Shown here one piece after another: positions 1 through 6,140 of a stretch of DNA of 6,140 bases (within the stretch, counting starts at the first letter, position 1; each line of letters begins with the position of its first letter). The notes under the pieces are model-generated. The model did not search any database. It was not told where the DNA came from and saw only the letters and a list, made by a program, of their open reading frames with translations. Position numbers and translations under genes: made by a program. The stretch is taken from NCBI GenBank assembly GCA_015487895.1, contig WFOW01000242.1:1-6140 (forward strand), written 5' to 3'. The stretch comes from Gammaproteobacteria bacterium. Lineage in GTDB: Bacteria > Pseudomonadota > Gammaproteobacteria > S144-34.

Positions 1-277
1 GCTGCCCGCCGGGCGCTACGTCTACACCGGCTCCGCGCGCCGCGGCCTCGAGGCGCGCATCGCCCGGCACCTCGCGCCGCCCGGCGCGAAGCGGCTGCGC
101 TGGCACGTGGACTGGCTGCTCGCGCACCCGGCCGCGCGCGTGGTGGCGGTGCGCCGCTCGGCACTCGCCGAGTGCGCGCTGGTGCGCCGGACAGGCGGCG
201 CGGTGGTGGTGCCGGGCTTCGGCGCGAGCGACTGCCGCGCCGGCTGCGGCAGCCACCTGCGCCACCTCGGGCCCTGA
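1..277 (+). CDS. DUF123 / GIY-YIG-like nuclease-family protein, C-terminal part (5' end off the window)
   Basis: The gene is cut by the left edge; the first whole codon begins at base 2 and the TGA stop is at 275-277, leaving 91 residues. The visible part begins LPAGRYVYTGSA, continues with a basic helix and an RWHVDWLL segment, and ends with a VPGFGASDC stretch, a second Cys four residues later, and GSHL. This order (YVYTGSA, R-x-H-x-D-x-L, GFGASDC, C-GSH) is the signature of the DUF123 family (PF01986), a small family related to GIY-YIG endonucleases and sometimes fused to endonuclease III. Members are usually about 130-150 residues, so some 40-60 N-terminal residues are probably missing. 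No substrate is established for the family, and a nucleic-acid role is inferred only from the fold relationship. It converges on the next gene with 13 bp between the stop codons and has no visible link to the sucrose genes. Confidence 0.85.
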   Translation, partial: LPAGRYVYTGSARRGLEARIARHLAPPGAKRLRWHVDWLLAHPAARVVAVRRSALAECALVRRTGGAVVVPGFGASDCRAGCGSHLRHLGP

Positions 278-290
278 GGCCGGCGCCCTC

Positions 291-1106
291 TCAGCGCGCG
301 GCCCGCATGAGACGGCCCTGCACCAGCGCCACGCGCAGGCGCTCGCGGTCGAGCACCGTGGGGATGGCGGGCCAGGCCTCGAGCAGCGCCACGGGGCGGG
401 CGGCGGCGGCGCGCTCGAGGCGCGCGCGCGTGGCCGGCCGCAGGGCGTCGTGCGCGAGGAGATAGGCCGCGTGCCAGGCGTGGAAGTCTGCGACCAGCGC
501 GCGCTCGGCCTCGTCCGGCCAGTCCTCGCGCACCAGCAGCTCCGGAAAGGCGGCGGCGGGCAGGAGACGCCCCTCGAGCCCGGGGCCGACGCGCAGGCCG
601 TGCAGGCCCACGCCGCTGCCGTCGGCACGGCGCTCGAACCACTGCGCGCGCGGGCGCGGGCGGGCGGCGTACTCGACCAGGCGCGCGAGGCGCTCGGCGT
701 GGCCGCGGCGCAGGCCCGTGCGGCGCGCGTAGCCCTCGCTCACGAAGCGCGCCCCGCCCGCGGCGAAGGGCCGCCAGGCGGCCGCCTCCGGCACGCCCGC
801 CTCCCAGCGCCAGCGGCGGCTGGCGAGCAGCGCGAGCGGGCGGTCGTCGCGGCGGTCGAGCAGCCAGAGCTCGAGCCGGTCGCCCAGGGGGTAGGGCACG
901 GGCGGGCGCCCCTCGAGGGCAGCGCGCGCCTCGGCGCCCGGGATCTCGGCCGCGGGCCGCAGCCCGGACGGGACCTCGACGCGCCGCACCTGCCAGCGGC
1001 GCCCGTCGGAGGAGTACATGCGCACCCCTCCGAGGTCGACGACCTGCAGCACCCCCTGGTAGGGGTTGAGGCGGCGGATGGCGTAATACTCGGCGCGTCG
1101 GTTCAC
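291..1106 (-). CDS. Uncharacterised 271-residue protein
   Basis: I do not recognise a named family with a known function. The reading frame is complete: GTG start at 1106-1104 and TGA stop at 293-291. The predicted protein is soluble, with no signal peptide or membrane segment. Its N-terminus reads YYAIRRLNPYQGVLQVV followed by a short Gly-rich turn and a YSSDGRRW motif, which suggests a small beta-rich domain in residues 1-45. Residues 75-103 are rich in Leu, Arg and Trp, and the C-terminal third is largely helical (residues 198-232), ending in an AIPTVLDRERLRVALVQ segment at 247-263. Trp is frequent. The frame is supported by codon bias matching the neighbouring genes and by the protein-like mixture of residues. 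The start is uncertain: GTG 1106 lies inside a heptad-repeat cluster and has no clear Shine-Dalgarno sequence. The next candidate is the ATG of Met30, but that would remove the well-formed YAIRRLNPY segment. The gene is on the same strand as the sucrose operon, 135 bp downstream of it, so it may have its own promoter or be read through. Confidence 0.7.
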   Translation of the reverse strand: MNRRAEYYAIRRLNPYQGVLQVVDLGGVRMYSSDGRRWQVRRVEVPSGLRPAAEIPGAEARAALEGRPPVPYPLGDRLELWLLDRRDDRPLALLASRRWRWEAGVPEAAAWRPFAAGGARFVSEGYARRTGLRRGHAERLARLVEYAARPRPRAQWFERRADGSGVGLHGLRVGPGLEGRLLPAAAFPELLVREDWPDEAERALVADFHAWHAAYLLAHDALRPATRARLERAAAARPVALLEAWPAIPTVLDRERLRVALVQGRLMRAAR

Positions 1107-1139
1107 GGCAGACGGCTCACGGTGAGCGGCATGCGGGGG
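1098..1139. repeat. Degenerate 7-bp tandem repeat cluster (left arm)
   Basis: Six consecutive heptads fit NCGGNNN on the plus strand. They are TCGGTTC, ACGGCAG, ACGGCTC, ACGGTGA, GCGGCAT and GCGGGGG; the middle three (1105-1125) share a perfect ACGG core and the outer ones decay. Two adjacent heptads create a perfect 13-bp palindrome, GCTCACGGTGAGC, at 1115-1127. On the minus strand the cluster covers the first codons, the GTG start and the ribosome-binding region of the 291-1106 gene. The function is unknown; it may be a remnant of a dispersed intergenic repeat. Confidence 0.6.
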
Positions 1140-1194
1140 CCCGGCGGCGCGCTGCCCGTCCCGGGGTGCTGTCCTGCCGCCTGCTGCGCACTGC

Positions 1195-1215
1195 GAACCG
1201 TGGACCGTCAGCCGT
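1195..1215. repeat. Degenerate 7-bp tandem repeat cluster (right arm, inverted)
   Basis: Three consecutive heptads, GAACCGT, GGACCGT and CAGCCGT, have a constant CCGT. This is the reverse complement of the ACGG core found at 1105-1125. The two 21-bp arms can pair at 16 of 21 positions around a spacer of 69 bases, so either strand could fold into a long imperfect stem-loop between sucrose synthase and the downstream gene. There is no T-run, so a standard intrinsic terminator is not supported. Confidence 0.55.
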
Positions 1216-1241
1216 CCCCCGCGCGCGCCCGCGGGCCGCGC

Positions 1242-3671
1242 CTATACACCGCCCGCCACGGCCCGGGCGAGCGGGCGGTACTGCAGGGCGTAGAACATCT
1301 CGAGATAGCGCCGGGTCTCGTCGCGCTCGAGGTTGGTCACGTACTTCCAGAAGCCGTAGATGCGCGACAGCGTCATCATGCGCTCGGCGTAGCGCGCCCA
1401 GGTGTAGCGCTCCTGCACGCGTCGCATCGCGCCCTCCGAGAGGCGCAGCCAGTGGCCGGGGTCGCGCGCGCAGCGCTCGAGGAAGTCCGCCATGAGCGCG
1501 GCGGCCTCGTCGCCGTGGTTGGGGTCGATGTGGAAGCCCGAGACGCCGTGCTCGATGATCTCGAGCGGGCCGCCGTAGCGGGTGGCGAAGGTGGGCAACC
1601 CCGAGGTCATGGCCTCGACCACCGTCAGGCCGAAGGCCTCGAAGAGGGCCGGCTGCACGAAGGCGCCGCGCCGGTCGGCGACCCAGCGGTAGAGCTCGCC
1701 GGCGAAGCTGCGGTCGAGCTGGGCGCCGATCCAGCGCACCTCGCGGTCGAGTCCGTGCTCGTCCATGAGGGCGTGGATGCGCTCGGCCTGCTCGCGCTCC
1801 TCGCGGTCGGCGCAGCGCGCGGGATCCACGTGGCCGGCGACGATGAGGAGGTTGGCGGCCGCGCGCAGGCGCTCGCTGCGCGCGTACCACTCGACGAGGC
1901 CGGCGAGGTTCTTGATGCGGTCGAGGCGCGCCATCGAGAAGAGCAGCGGCTTGTCGCGCTCGGCGAGCTGCCCGCGGCTCTCCCCGCCGGGGCGTCCCCA
2001 GACCATGGCCTCGATCTCGCCGTGCAGGCCGCGCAGGCGCCGTTCGCGCTCGGTGTAGGGAAAGTAGACGTGCGGGTCGGCGCCCGGCGAGACGATGTTG
2101 AACTTGGGGTCGAAGACGTCGATGCCGTTCACCACGCGGTAGAGCCCCGGCATGGTGAAGGCCATGTAGCTCTCGTACTGGCCGACCACGTCCTCGCGCC
2201 CGGCGATCTCCTGGTAGGTGCTGGCGATGATGAAGTCGGCGGCGTTCATGGAGATGAGGTCGGCCGTGAACTGGCAGCCGAAGTGGTAGCGCGGGTCGTT
2301 CTCGCGCCAGTAGAGATCGGAGTAGAGGTACTTGGCCTTCTCGAGGGCGTGGGCGATGTTGCACTGCGTCACGCGCAGCGGCTGCGCGAGCAGCGTCGCC
2401 ACCAGGTTGCCGTCGGAGTAGTTGCCGATGACCAGATCGGGCCGGCCGCCGAGCTCGGCGAGCAGCTCCTTCTCGGCGTCGACGGCGAAGCGCTCGAGAT
2501 AGGGCCAGACCTCGAAGCGCGAGATCCAGTGCGGCACGATCTCGCCGCTCGCGCCGCGGAAGGGCACGCGCAGGATGCGCGCGCGCTCGGTGCCGACGAT
2601 GCGCTCGATGCGCTGGTCGCAGCTCGTGCCGCGCGCCTCCGGGATGAGGCGCGTCAGCACCACGATCTCGGGCTCGATGTCGATGCCCTGCTCGTGCAGG
2701 CGCGCGCGCATCTCGCTCTCCAGCGCGCGCACCTGGTCGAGGATGTAGACCACCTGCCCGCCGGTGTCCGGCAGCCCCAGCACGCGGCTCTGGCCGAAGT
2801 AGCCGTGCACCGAGACGATGGCGAGCTTGAAGATCATGGGGATGCGCCCGAGGAAGCGCTCGAGCGTGCCGGGCTCCGGGGCCTCGAGGATGTCGGAGAG
2901 CATGCCCAGCGTCTCGCGCATGCGCGCGACCGTCCGGCCCCAGCCGGGCTCGAAGCCGAGCCCCTCGAGCACGTGGCCGACGGCCTCCCAGCCGGCATCC
3001 TGCGGCTGGGCGGCGAGGAAGTCCTCGGCGCGGCGCAGGGCGCGGCGCAGCGCGGGCACGTCGGCGATGCGCTCGTTGAGCATGAGCTGTCGCCCCTGGC
3101 ACTGGTGCACGCGCAGGAACTCCAGCAGCCGCCGGTCGCCCTTGCCGAGCTCGTCGAAGAGCTGGCTGGACAGGCGGCGGTTGAGGAACTCCACCCCGCG
3201 GCCGATGGAGCGCGCCTCGCGCAGGCGCGGGAAGTCGCGGTTGAAGGGCCCGAGGTCCACCTCCAGCACCCACTCGTCGCGGGGGCCGTCGACCAGGCGC
3301 TCCTTGAAGGCGAGGAAGTCCGAGACCGAGATCTCCTCGTGCTCCATCGCCTCGACGTGGAAGCGCAGGTAGCGCCAGCGGCCGATGCGCACGCGGATGG
3401 CGAGGCACACCCAGGGCGCGTCGATCGCCGCCTCCTGCGCGCGCGAGACCGCCTCCGCCAGCACGGTGTCGCACAGCCCCTTCCCGAGGGGGTCGCTCTC
3501 GCAGAAGCGCCGGAACTCGTCCCACAGGTCCGAGCGCAGCAGGAAGGGGCGCCCGAGGGCGATGTAGCGGCGCAGCAGCAGGTAGAAGCCCTCGCGGTGG
3601 GCGGCCAGCGCCTCGGCGAGGCTGTCTCCGGCCCCGCCGCCGGGGCCCACGATGCCGGTGACGGCGCTCAT
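1242..3671 (-). CDS. Sucrose synthase (NDP-glucose:fructose glucosyltransferase), complete
   Basis: Catalyses the reversible, cytosolic reaction sucrose + NDP = NDP-glucose + fructose (GT4 family, GT-B fold). It has 809 residues, within the normal range for sucrose synthases (about 790-810). Residues 1-130 match the N-terminal regulatory-type domain, and about 155-275 the second N-terminal domain specific to sucrose synthases. The GT-B core follows: SVHGYF with His289, DTGGQ at 302-306, His441 in [12 protein letters not shown], Arg582 and Lys587 in [10 protein letters not shown], and the E-x7-E pair Glu678/Glu686 in [11 protein letters not shown]. The C-terminus carries the hallmark [10 protein letters not shown] and [10 protein letters not shown] helices. 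All expected catalytic residues are present. In the nucleotide-specificity loop Gln651 is kept, but Leu652, Ser655 and Ala657 replace the Met, Val and Asn of plant enzymes, which suggests ADP use or loose specificity. ATG 3671 overlaps the upstream stop by 4 bp and has a weak AGG-type ribosome site, so coupled translation is likely; the stop is TAG. It is the last gene of the operon. Confidence 0.96.
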   Translation of the reverse strand: MSAVTGIVGPGGGAGDSLAEALAAHREGFYLLLRRYIALGRPFLLRSDLWDEFRRFCESDPLGKGLCDTVLAEAVSRAQEAAIDAPWVCLAIRVRIGRWRYLRFHVEAMEHEEISVSDFLAFKERLVDGPRDEWVLEVDLGPFNRDFPRLREARSIGRGVEFLNRRLSSQLFDELGKGDRRLLEFLRVHQCQGRQLMLNERIADVPALRRALRRAEDFLAAQPQDAGWEAVGHVLEGLGFEPGWGRTVARMRETLGMLSDILEAPEPGTLERFLGRIPMIFKLAIVSVHGYFGQSRVLGLPDTGGQVVYILDQVRALESEMRARLHEQGIDIEPEIVVLTRLIPEARGTSCDQRIERIVGTERARILRVPFRGASGEIVPHWISRFEVWPYLERFAVDAEKELLAELGGRPDLVIGNYSDGNLVATLLAQPLRVTQCNIAHALEKAKYLYSDLYWRENDPRYHFGCQFTADLISMNAADFIIASTYQEIAGREDVVGQYESYMAFTMPGLYRVVNGIDVFDPKFNIVSPGADPHVYFPYTERERRLRGLHGEIEAMVWGRPGGESRGQLAERDKPLLFSMARLDRIKNLAGLVEWYARSERLRAAANLLIVAGHVDPARCADREEREQAERIHALMDEHGLDREVRWIGAQLDRSFAGELYRWVADRRGAFVQPALFEAFGLTVVEAMTSGLPTFATRYGGPLEIIEHGVSGFHIDPNHGDEAAALMADFLERCARDPGHWLRLSEGAMRRVQERYTWARYAERMMTLSRIYGFWKYVTNLERDETRRYLEMFYALQYRPLARAVAGGV

Positions 3672-5875
3672 GTCGCGGCCTGCTCGCGGATGTCGCCCAC
3701 GCTCTCGTCGAGCTCGTCGTTGGGCACGCGCACCTCGCCGAAGAAGTCGTAGTAGTCGATGCCCTCGAGGATACCCCAGGCGTGGTGGCCGCGGGCGAAA
3801 TAGACCCGCGGGCGCCCGCGCAGGCGGGCGATCTCGGGGCTGTGGTTGCCCACCACCACGCCGAGGCTCTCGCCGGAGAGCATCTCGGCGTCGTTGCCGG
3901 AGTCGCCGGCGACGAGGAAGCGGTCCGGCGGGATGCCCCAGCGCATGCCGACGTAGCGGATGGCGAGCCCCTTGGAGGCGCGGATGGGCAGCAGGTCGAG
4001 GAAGGCGCTGTGCGAGAGGATCACGTTCGCGTGCAGGTCGCGCTTGCGCAGGTGGCGCTGGATCTCGCGCACCGAGGGGGCCCGCTCCGCGTCCCAGAAG
4101 TAGCTGATCTTGTGCGGGCGCTGCTCCTCGCGCGGCTGGGGCTTGAGCCCCGGGAGCTCGCGCATCGCCGCGCGCAGCGCCTCGGGCTGCCAGCGGTAGT
4201 CGATGTGGCGCGCCCAGGCCTGGTCCTCGAGCAGGCCCGCGTGGGCGTAGTGGATCTCGCTGCCCACGGCCGTGATGAACAGATCGGGCGTGGGCACGCC
4301 CCACTCCTTGAGCACGCGCACGGCGCTCTCGAGGCGCCGGCCCGTGGCGACCCCGAAGCCCACGCGCCCGCCCTGGGCGCGGAGCCGCTCGAGGAAGGCC
4401 GCGAGCGCCTCGCGGTCGCCGAGCAGGGTGTTGTCGATGTCGCACACCACCATGCGGTCGACCGTGGGCAGGCGGCTGCGCGCCGGCGCGAAGCGCCGCG
4501 CGCGGTGGCGGCGGCCGACGATGCGGTGCACGGCGCGCAGGTAGCGCCGCACGTGCGCCTGCCAGCTGTAGTGGCGGTGCACGCCGCGCACGCCGGCGCG
4601 CGACCAGCGCTGCCAGCGCGCGCGGTCGGAGATCGCCTCCAGGATGGCCTCGCCCATGGCGTCGGCGTCCAGCGGGTCCACCAGCAGCCCGTTGCGGCAG
4701 GCGGCGACGATGTCGCGCGGGCCGCCGTCCTCGGTCGCCACCACGGGCAGGCCCGAGGCGGCGGCCTCGATCAGCGTCAGGCCGAAGGGCTCGGTGAGCG
4801 CCGGGTTGACGAAGACCCCGCGCGTGCGCGCGGCGAGGCGATAGAGATCGGGCACGTCGCTCGCCTCGTGGCGCTTGGGGTAGGCGGCCTGGCCGTAGAG
4901 GTCGTAGCGGTCGACCAGCAGCAGGAGCTGGGTCAGCACCTCGCGCGGGCCGCGCTCCATGGTCTGGATGTCCTCGCGGTTGCCGGCCACGACCACGAGG
5001 TTGGCGCGCGCGCGCAGGGCGTGGTTCTCGGCGAAGGCGCGCACCAGCGTGGGGATGTTCTTGCGCTCGTCCGGGCGCGAGAGCGCGAGCACCATGGGCC
5101 TGCGCGGGTCGCGCAGGAAGCGGGCGAGCTCGGCGGCGATGGGCGGCGGCGGCTCGCCGCGCTGCGGCGGACGGAAGCGCGAGAGGTCCACGCCCGGCGG
5201 GATCACCTCCATGCGCCGGGGGTGGTAGTTGTCGTAGAGGGCGTACTGCTCCTCGACCTCCTGGCGCGTGCTGGCGATGACGAGCGCGGCGCTGTCGAGG
5301 GCGCGCTCCTCGGCCTCGATGCGCAGGCTGAGGTTGTACTGCTGCTCGATGGCCTGCTCCTTGAGCCCCTTCTCGAGCAGGCGCTGGCGCTTGACGCGCC
5401 CGAGCGAGTGCCCGGTGTGGATCAGCGGCACGCCGAGCAGCGCCGCGAGCCGCGCGCCGGCGTAGCCGGCGTCGGCGTAGTGGCTGTGGACCACGTCCGG
5501 CACGCGCCCCACGCGCCGGAAGTGCTTGAGCGCCTCGTCCACGAAGGCGTCGAGGTAGGGCCACAGCACCTCCTTGCGCAGGTAGCGGCGCGGGCCGAAG
5601 GGCAGGCGAACGATCCAGGCGTGGGGGGCGATCTCCTCCAGCGGCTCGGCGTAGTCCGGGTCGACCTTGGGGTCGATCACCTGCCGCGTGAGCACGTCCA
5701 CGCGCCCGACGTCCGGGTGCTCGGCGAGCGCGCGCGCCAGCTCCAGCACGTACTTGATCTGGCCGCCGGTGTCGGCGTCGCGGCCGAGCTCGAGGTTGTG
5801 GCCGCGCATGAGGCCGTGGACGCTGAGGAGCGCGATGTAGAGGGGGTCGCCGTGCGATGCCGTGCCGCCGCTCAT
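3668..5875 (-). CDS. Sucrose-phosphate synthase fused to a sucrose-phosphate phosphatase (HAD) domain
   Basis: This 735-residue cytosolic enzyme makes sucrose-6-phosphate from NDP-glucose and fructose-6-phosphate and probably dephosphorylates it to sucrose. Residues 10-450 form a GT4 synthase of GT-B fold. It shows [10 protein letters not shown] at 16-25, DTGGQ at 35-39, the [11 protein letters not shown] motif from His130, HTGHSLG at 153-159, SRPDERKN around Arg267 and Lys272, and the E-x7-E pair Glu362/Glu370 in [10 protein letters not shown]. An Arg-rich linker (about 452-470) leads to the HAD domain, residues 474-715. This has DIDNT with Asp479 and Asp481 (motif I), ATGR at 510-513 (motif II), Lys635 (motif III) and GDSGND with Asp658 and Asp662 (motif IV). 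The phosphatase site is therefore intact, unlike cyanobacterial and plant SPS proteins whose HAD domain has lost residues. The plant-type N-terminal regulatory extension is absent. An acidic tail closes the protein. ATG 5875 has a strong ribosome site (GGAGG, 7-base spacing) and overlaps the upstream kinase stop by 4 bp. A mannosylfructose-phosphate synthase is an alternative, but the adjoining sucrose synthase argues for sucrose. Confidence 0.94.
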   Translation of the reverse strand: MSGGTASHGDPLYIALLSVHGLMRGHNLELGRDADTGGQIKYVLELARALAEHPDVGRVDVLTRQVIDPKVDPDYAEPLEEIAPHAWIVRLPFGPRRYLRKEVLWPYLDAFVDEALKHFRRVGRVPDVVHSHYADAGYAGARLAALLGVPLIHTGHSLGRVKRQRLLEKGLKEQAIEQQYNLSLRIEAEERALDSAALVIASTRQEVEEQYALYDNYHPRRMEVIPPGVDLSRFRPPQRGEPPPPIAAELARFLRDPRRPMVLALSRPDERKNIPTLVRAFAENHALRARANLVVVAGNREDIQTMERGPREVLTQLLLLVDRYDLYGQAAYPKRHEASDVPDLYRLAARTRGVFVNPALTEPFGLTLIEAAASGLPVVATEDGGPRDIVAACRNGLLVDPLDADAMGEAILEAISDRARWQRWSRAGVRGVHRHYSWQAHVRRYLRAVHRIVGRRHRARRFAPARSRLPTVDRMVVCDIDNTLLGDREALAAFLERLRAQGGRVGFGVATGRRLESAVRVLKEWGVPTPDLFITAVGSEIHYAHAGLLEDQAWARHIDYRWQPEALRAAMRELPGLKPQPREEQRPHKISYFWDAERAPSVREIQRHLRKRDLHANVILSHSAFLDLLPIRASKGLAIRYVGMRWGIPPDRFLVAGDSGNDAEMLSGESLGVVVGNHSPEIARLRGRPRVYFARGHHAWGILEGIDYYDFFGEVRVPNDELDESVGDIREQAAT
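3679..3685 (-). promoter_or_regulatory. Weak ribosome-binding site of the sucrose synthase gene
   Basis: On the minus strand GAGCAGG ends 7 bases before ATG 3671-3669. It is a poor match to GGAGG, so expression of sucrose synthase probably leans on coupling to the upstream gene through the ATGA overlap. Confidence 0.4.
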
Positions 5876-6140
5876 GCGCCCGCCTCCCCCCAGCGCCGCA
5901 GCCAGCGCGCGTAGAGGCCGCGGTCGCGCACGACGGCCCCGCGCACGCGGCAGATGTCGGCGGCGAAGGCCACGGCGCGCGCCAGCGCCGTCTCCCAGCC
6001 CCAGCCGCGCAGCAGCCCGAGGATGGCCACCGCGGCGAAGGCATCGCCGGCGCCGACCGTGTCGGCCACGTCGCGCACGGGCTCGGGCGCGGCCTCGGTC
6101 AGGCCGCCTGCGTGCGCCACCGCGGCGCCGCGCCCGAGCC
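5872..6140 (-). CDS. PfkB-family sugar kinase, probable fructokinase, C-terminal part (5' end off the window)
   Basis: Only the last 88 residues are in the window; the gene runs off the right edge and ends at TGA 5874-5872. The PfkB/ribokinase signature [11 protein letters not shown] is present, with the catalytic base Asp of GAGD encoded at 6043-6045 and the Gly-Ala-Gly anion hole just before it. A helix follows (AILGLLRG) with [10 protein letters not shown], which packs near the nucleotide in this family. Family members phosphorylate sugars or nucleosides with ATP, and this fragment alone does not show the substrate. Placement as the first visible gene of an operon with sucrose-phosphate synthase and sucrose synthase makes fructokinase the best inference. 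It would convert fructose released by sucrose synthase into the fructose-6-phosphate used by the synthase. The stop overlaps the SPS start by 4 bp (ATGA). Ribokinase, adenosine kinase or another PfkB specificity cannot be excluded without the N-terminal half. Confidence 0.88.
   Translation of the reverse strand, partial: LGRGAAVAHAGGLTEAAPEPVRDVADTVGAGDAFAAVAILGLLRGWGWETALARAVAFAADICRVRGAVVRDRGLYARWLRRWGEAGA
5883..5891 (-). promoter_or_regulatory. Shine-Dalgarno site of the SPS/SPP gene
   Basis: On the minus strand GGGGGGAGG ends 7 bases before ATG 5875-5873. This is a strong, well-spaced ribosome site inside the end of the kinase gene, and it fixes the SPS start at the ATGA overlap. Confidence 0.8.

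Noticed and set aside
278..290. Near-palindromic GAGG...CCTC sequence between the two convergent stops, considered as a bidirectional terminator
   Set aside because: The arms are very short and interrupted, and there is no T-run on either side. It is too weak to call.
22..642. Minus-strand 206-codon open frame across the DUF123 gene and the end of the unknown gene
   Set aside because: Arg/Ala/Pro-rich composition typical of an out-of-frame translation, and it overlaps better-supported genes on both sides.
1221..1241. GC-only palindrome (GCCCGCGGGC at 1227-1236) just after the sucrose synthase stop, considered as a terminator
   Set aside because: The perfect stem is only a 10-bp palindrome with no real loop and no following T-run. 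In sequence this GC-rich such palindromes arise by chance.
450..3752. Open frame of 1100 codons on the plus strand, opposite sucrose synthase and the unknown gene
   Set aside because: The translation is rich in Ala, Arg, Val, Glu, Asp and His with no recognisable domain, and it lies antisense to a clearly conserved enzyme. Long stop-free antisense frames are expected in very GC-rich coding DNA.
3782..5914. Open frame of 710 codons on the plus strand, opposite the SPS/SPP gene
   Set aside because: Same pattern as the other antisense frame: low-complexity composition and no domain, mirrored on a well-supported gene. It is a composition artefact.
1242..6044. A single 1600-codon minus-strand frame spanning sucrose synthase and the whole SPS region
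   Set aside because: Only its last 809 residues, from the ATG at 3671, are sucrose synthase. The upstream part is the wrong frame of the SPS gene and reads as Arg/Ala/Pro-rich nonsense, so this is not a giant fusion protein.

Overview
This is a very GC-rich window (by eye above 70% G+C). It comes from a bacterial chromosome, most likely a proteobacterium. The protein sequences look gamma- or betaproteobacterial, and a tight cluster of sucrose synthase with a fused sucrose-phosphate synthase/phosphatase fits non-photosynthetic chemolithotrophs such as Nitrosomonas or Acidithiobacillus relatives. The taxonomy is inferred from gene content and composition only.

Layout. From the left edge to 277 (+ strand) lies the C-terminal part of a DUF123/GIY-YIG-like protein. 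It converges, with a 13-bp gap, on an uncharacterised 271-residue protein (291-1106, - strand). A 135-bp intergenic stretch (1107-1241) follows. It carries two clusters of a degenerate 7-bp repeat in opposite orientation, and one cluster runs over the annotated GTG start of the 271-residue protein. From 1242 to the right edge, everything is one minus-strand operon. Read in transcription order it is a PfkB-family sugar kinase (right edge to 5872, N-terminus missing), a two-domain sucrose-phosphate synthase with a C-terminal HAD phosphatase (5875-3668), and sucrose synthase (3671-1242). Both internal junctions are 4-bp ATGA stop/start overlaps, so translational coupling is likely. The operon promoter lies beyond the right edge.

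How the genes work together. The SPS domain joins NDP-glucose and fructose-6-phosphate to give sucrose-6-phosphate. The fused HAD domain has all its catalytic residues and probably releases sucrose. Sucrose synthase reversibly cleaves sucrose with NDP to NDP-glucose and fructose. A fructokinase of the PfkB family would return fructose to fructose-6-phosphate. The three genes therefore encode a closed make-and-break sucrose loop. It could serve osmoprotection, carbon storage, or supply of ADP-/UDP-glucose for glycogen or other glucans.

No wholly new system is evident. The points most worth a second look are the compact sucrose loop, the intact phosphatase active site in the fusion, the non-plant nucleotide-specificity residues of the sucrose synthase, and the heptad repeats around the start of the unknown gene. 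No tRNA, rRNA, CRISPR array, insertion sequence or convincing terminator was seen.
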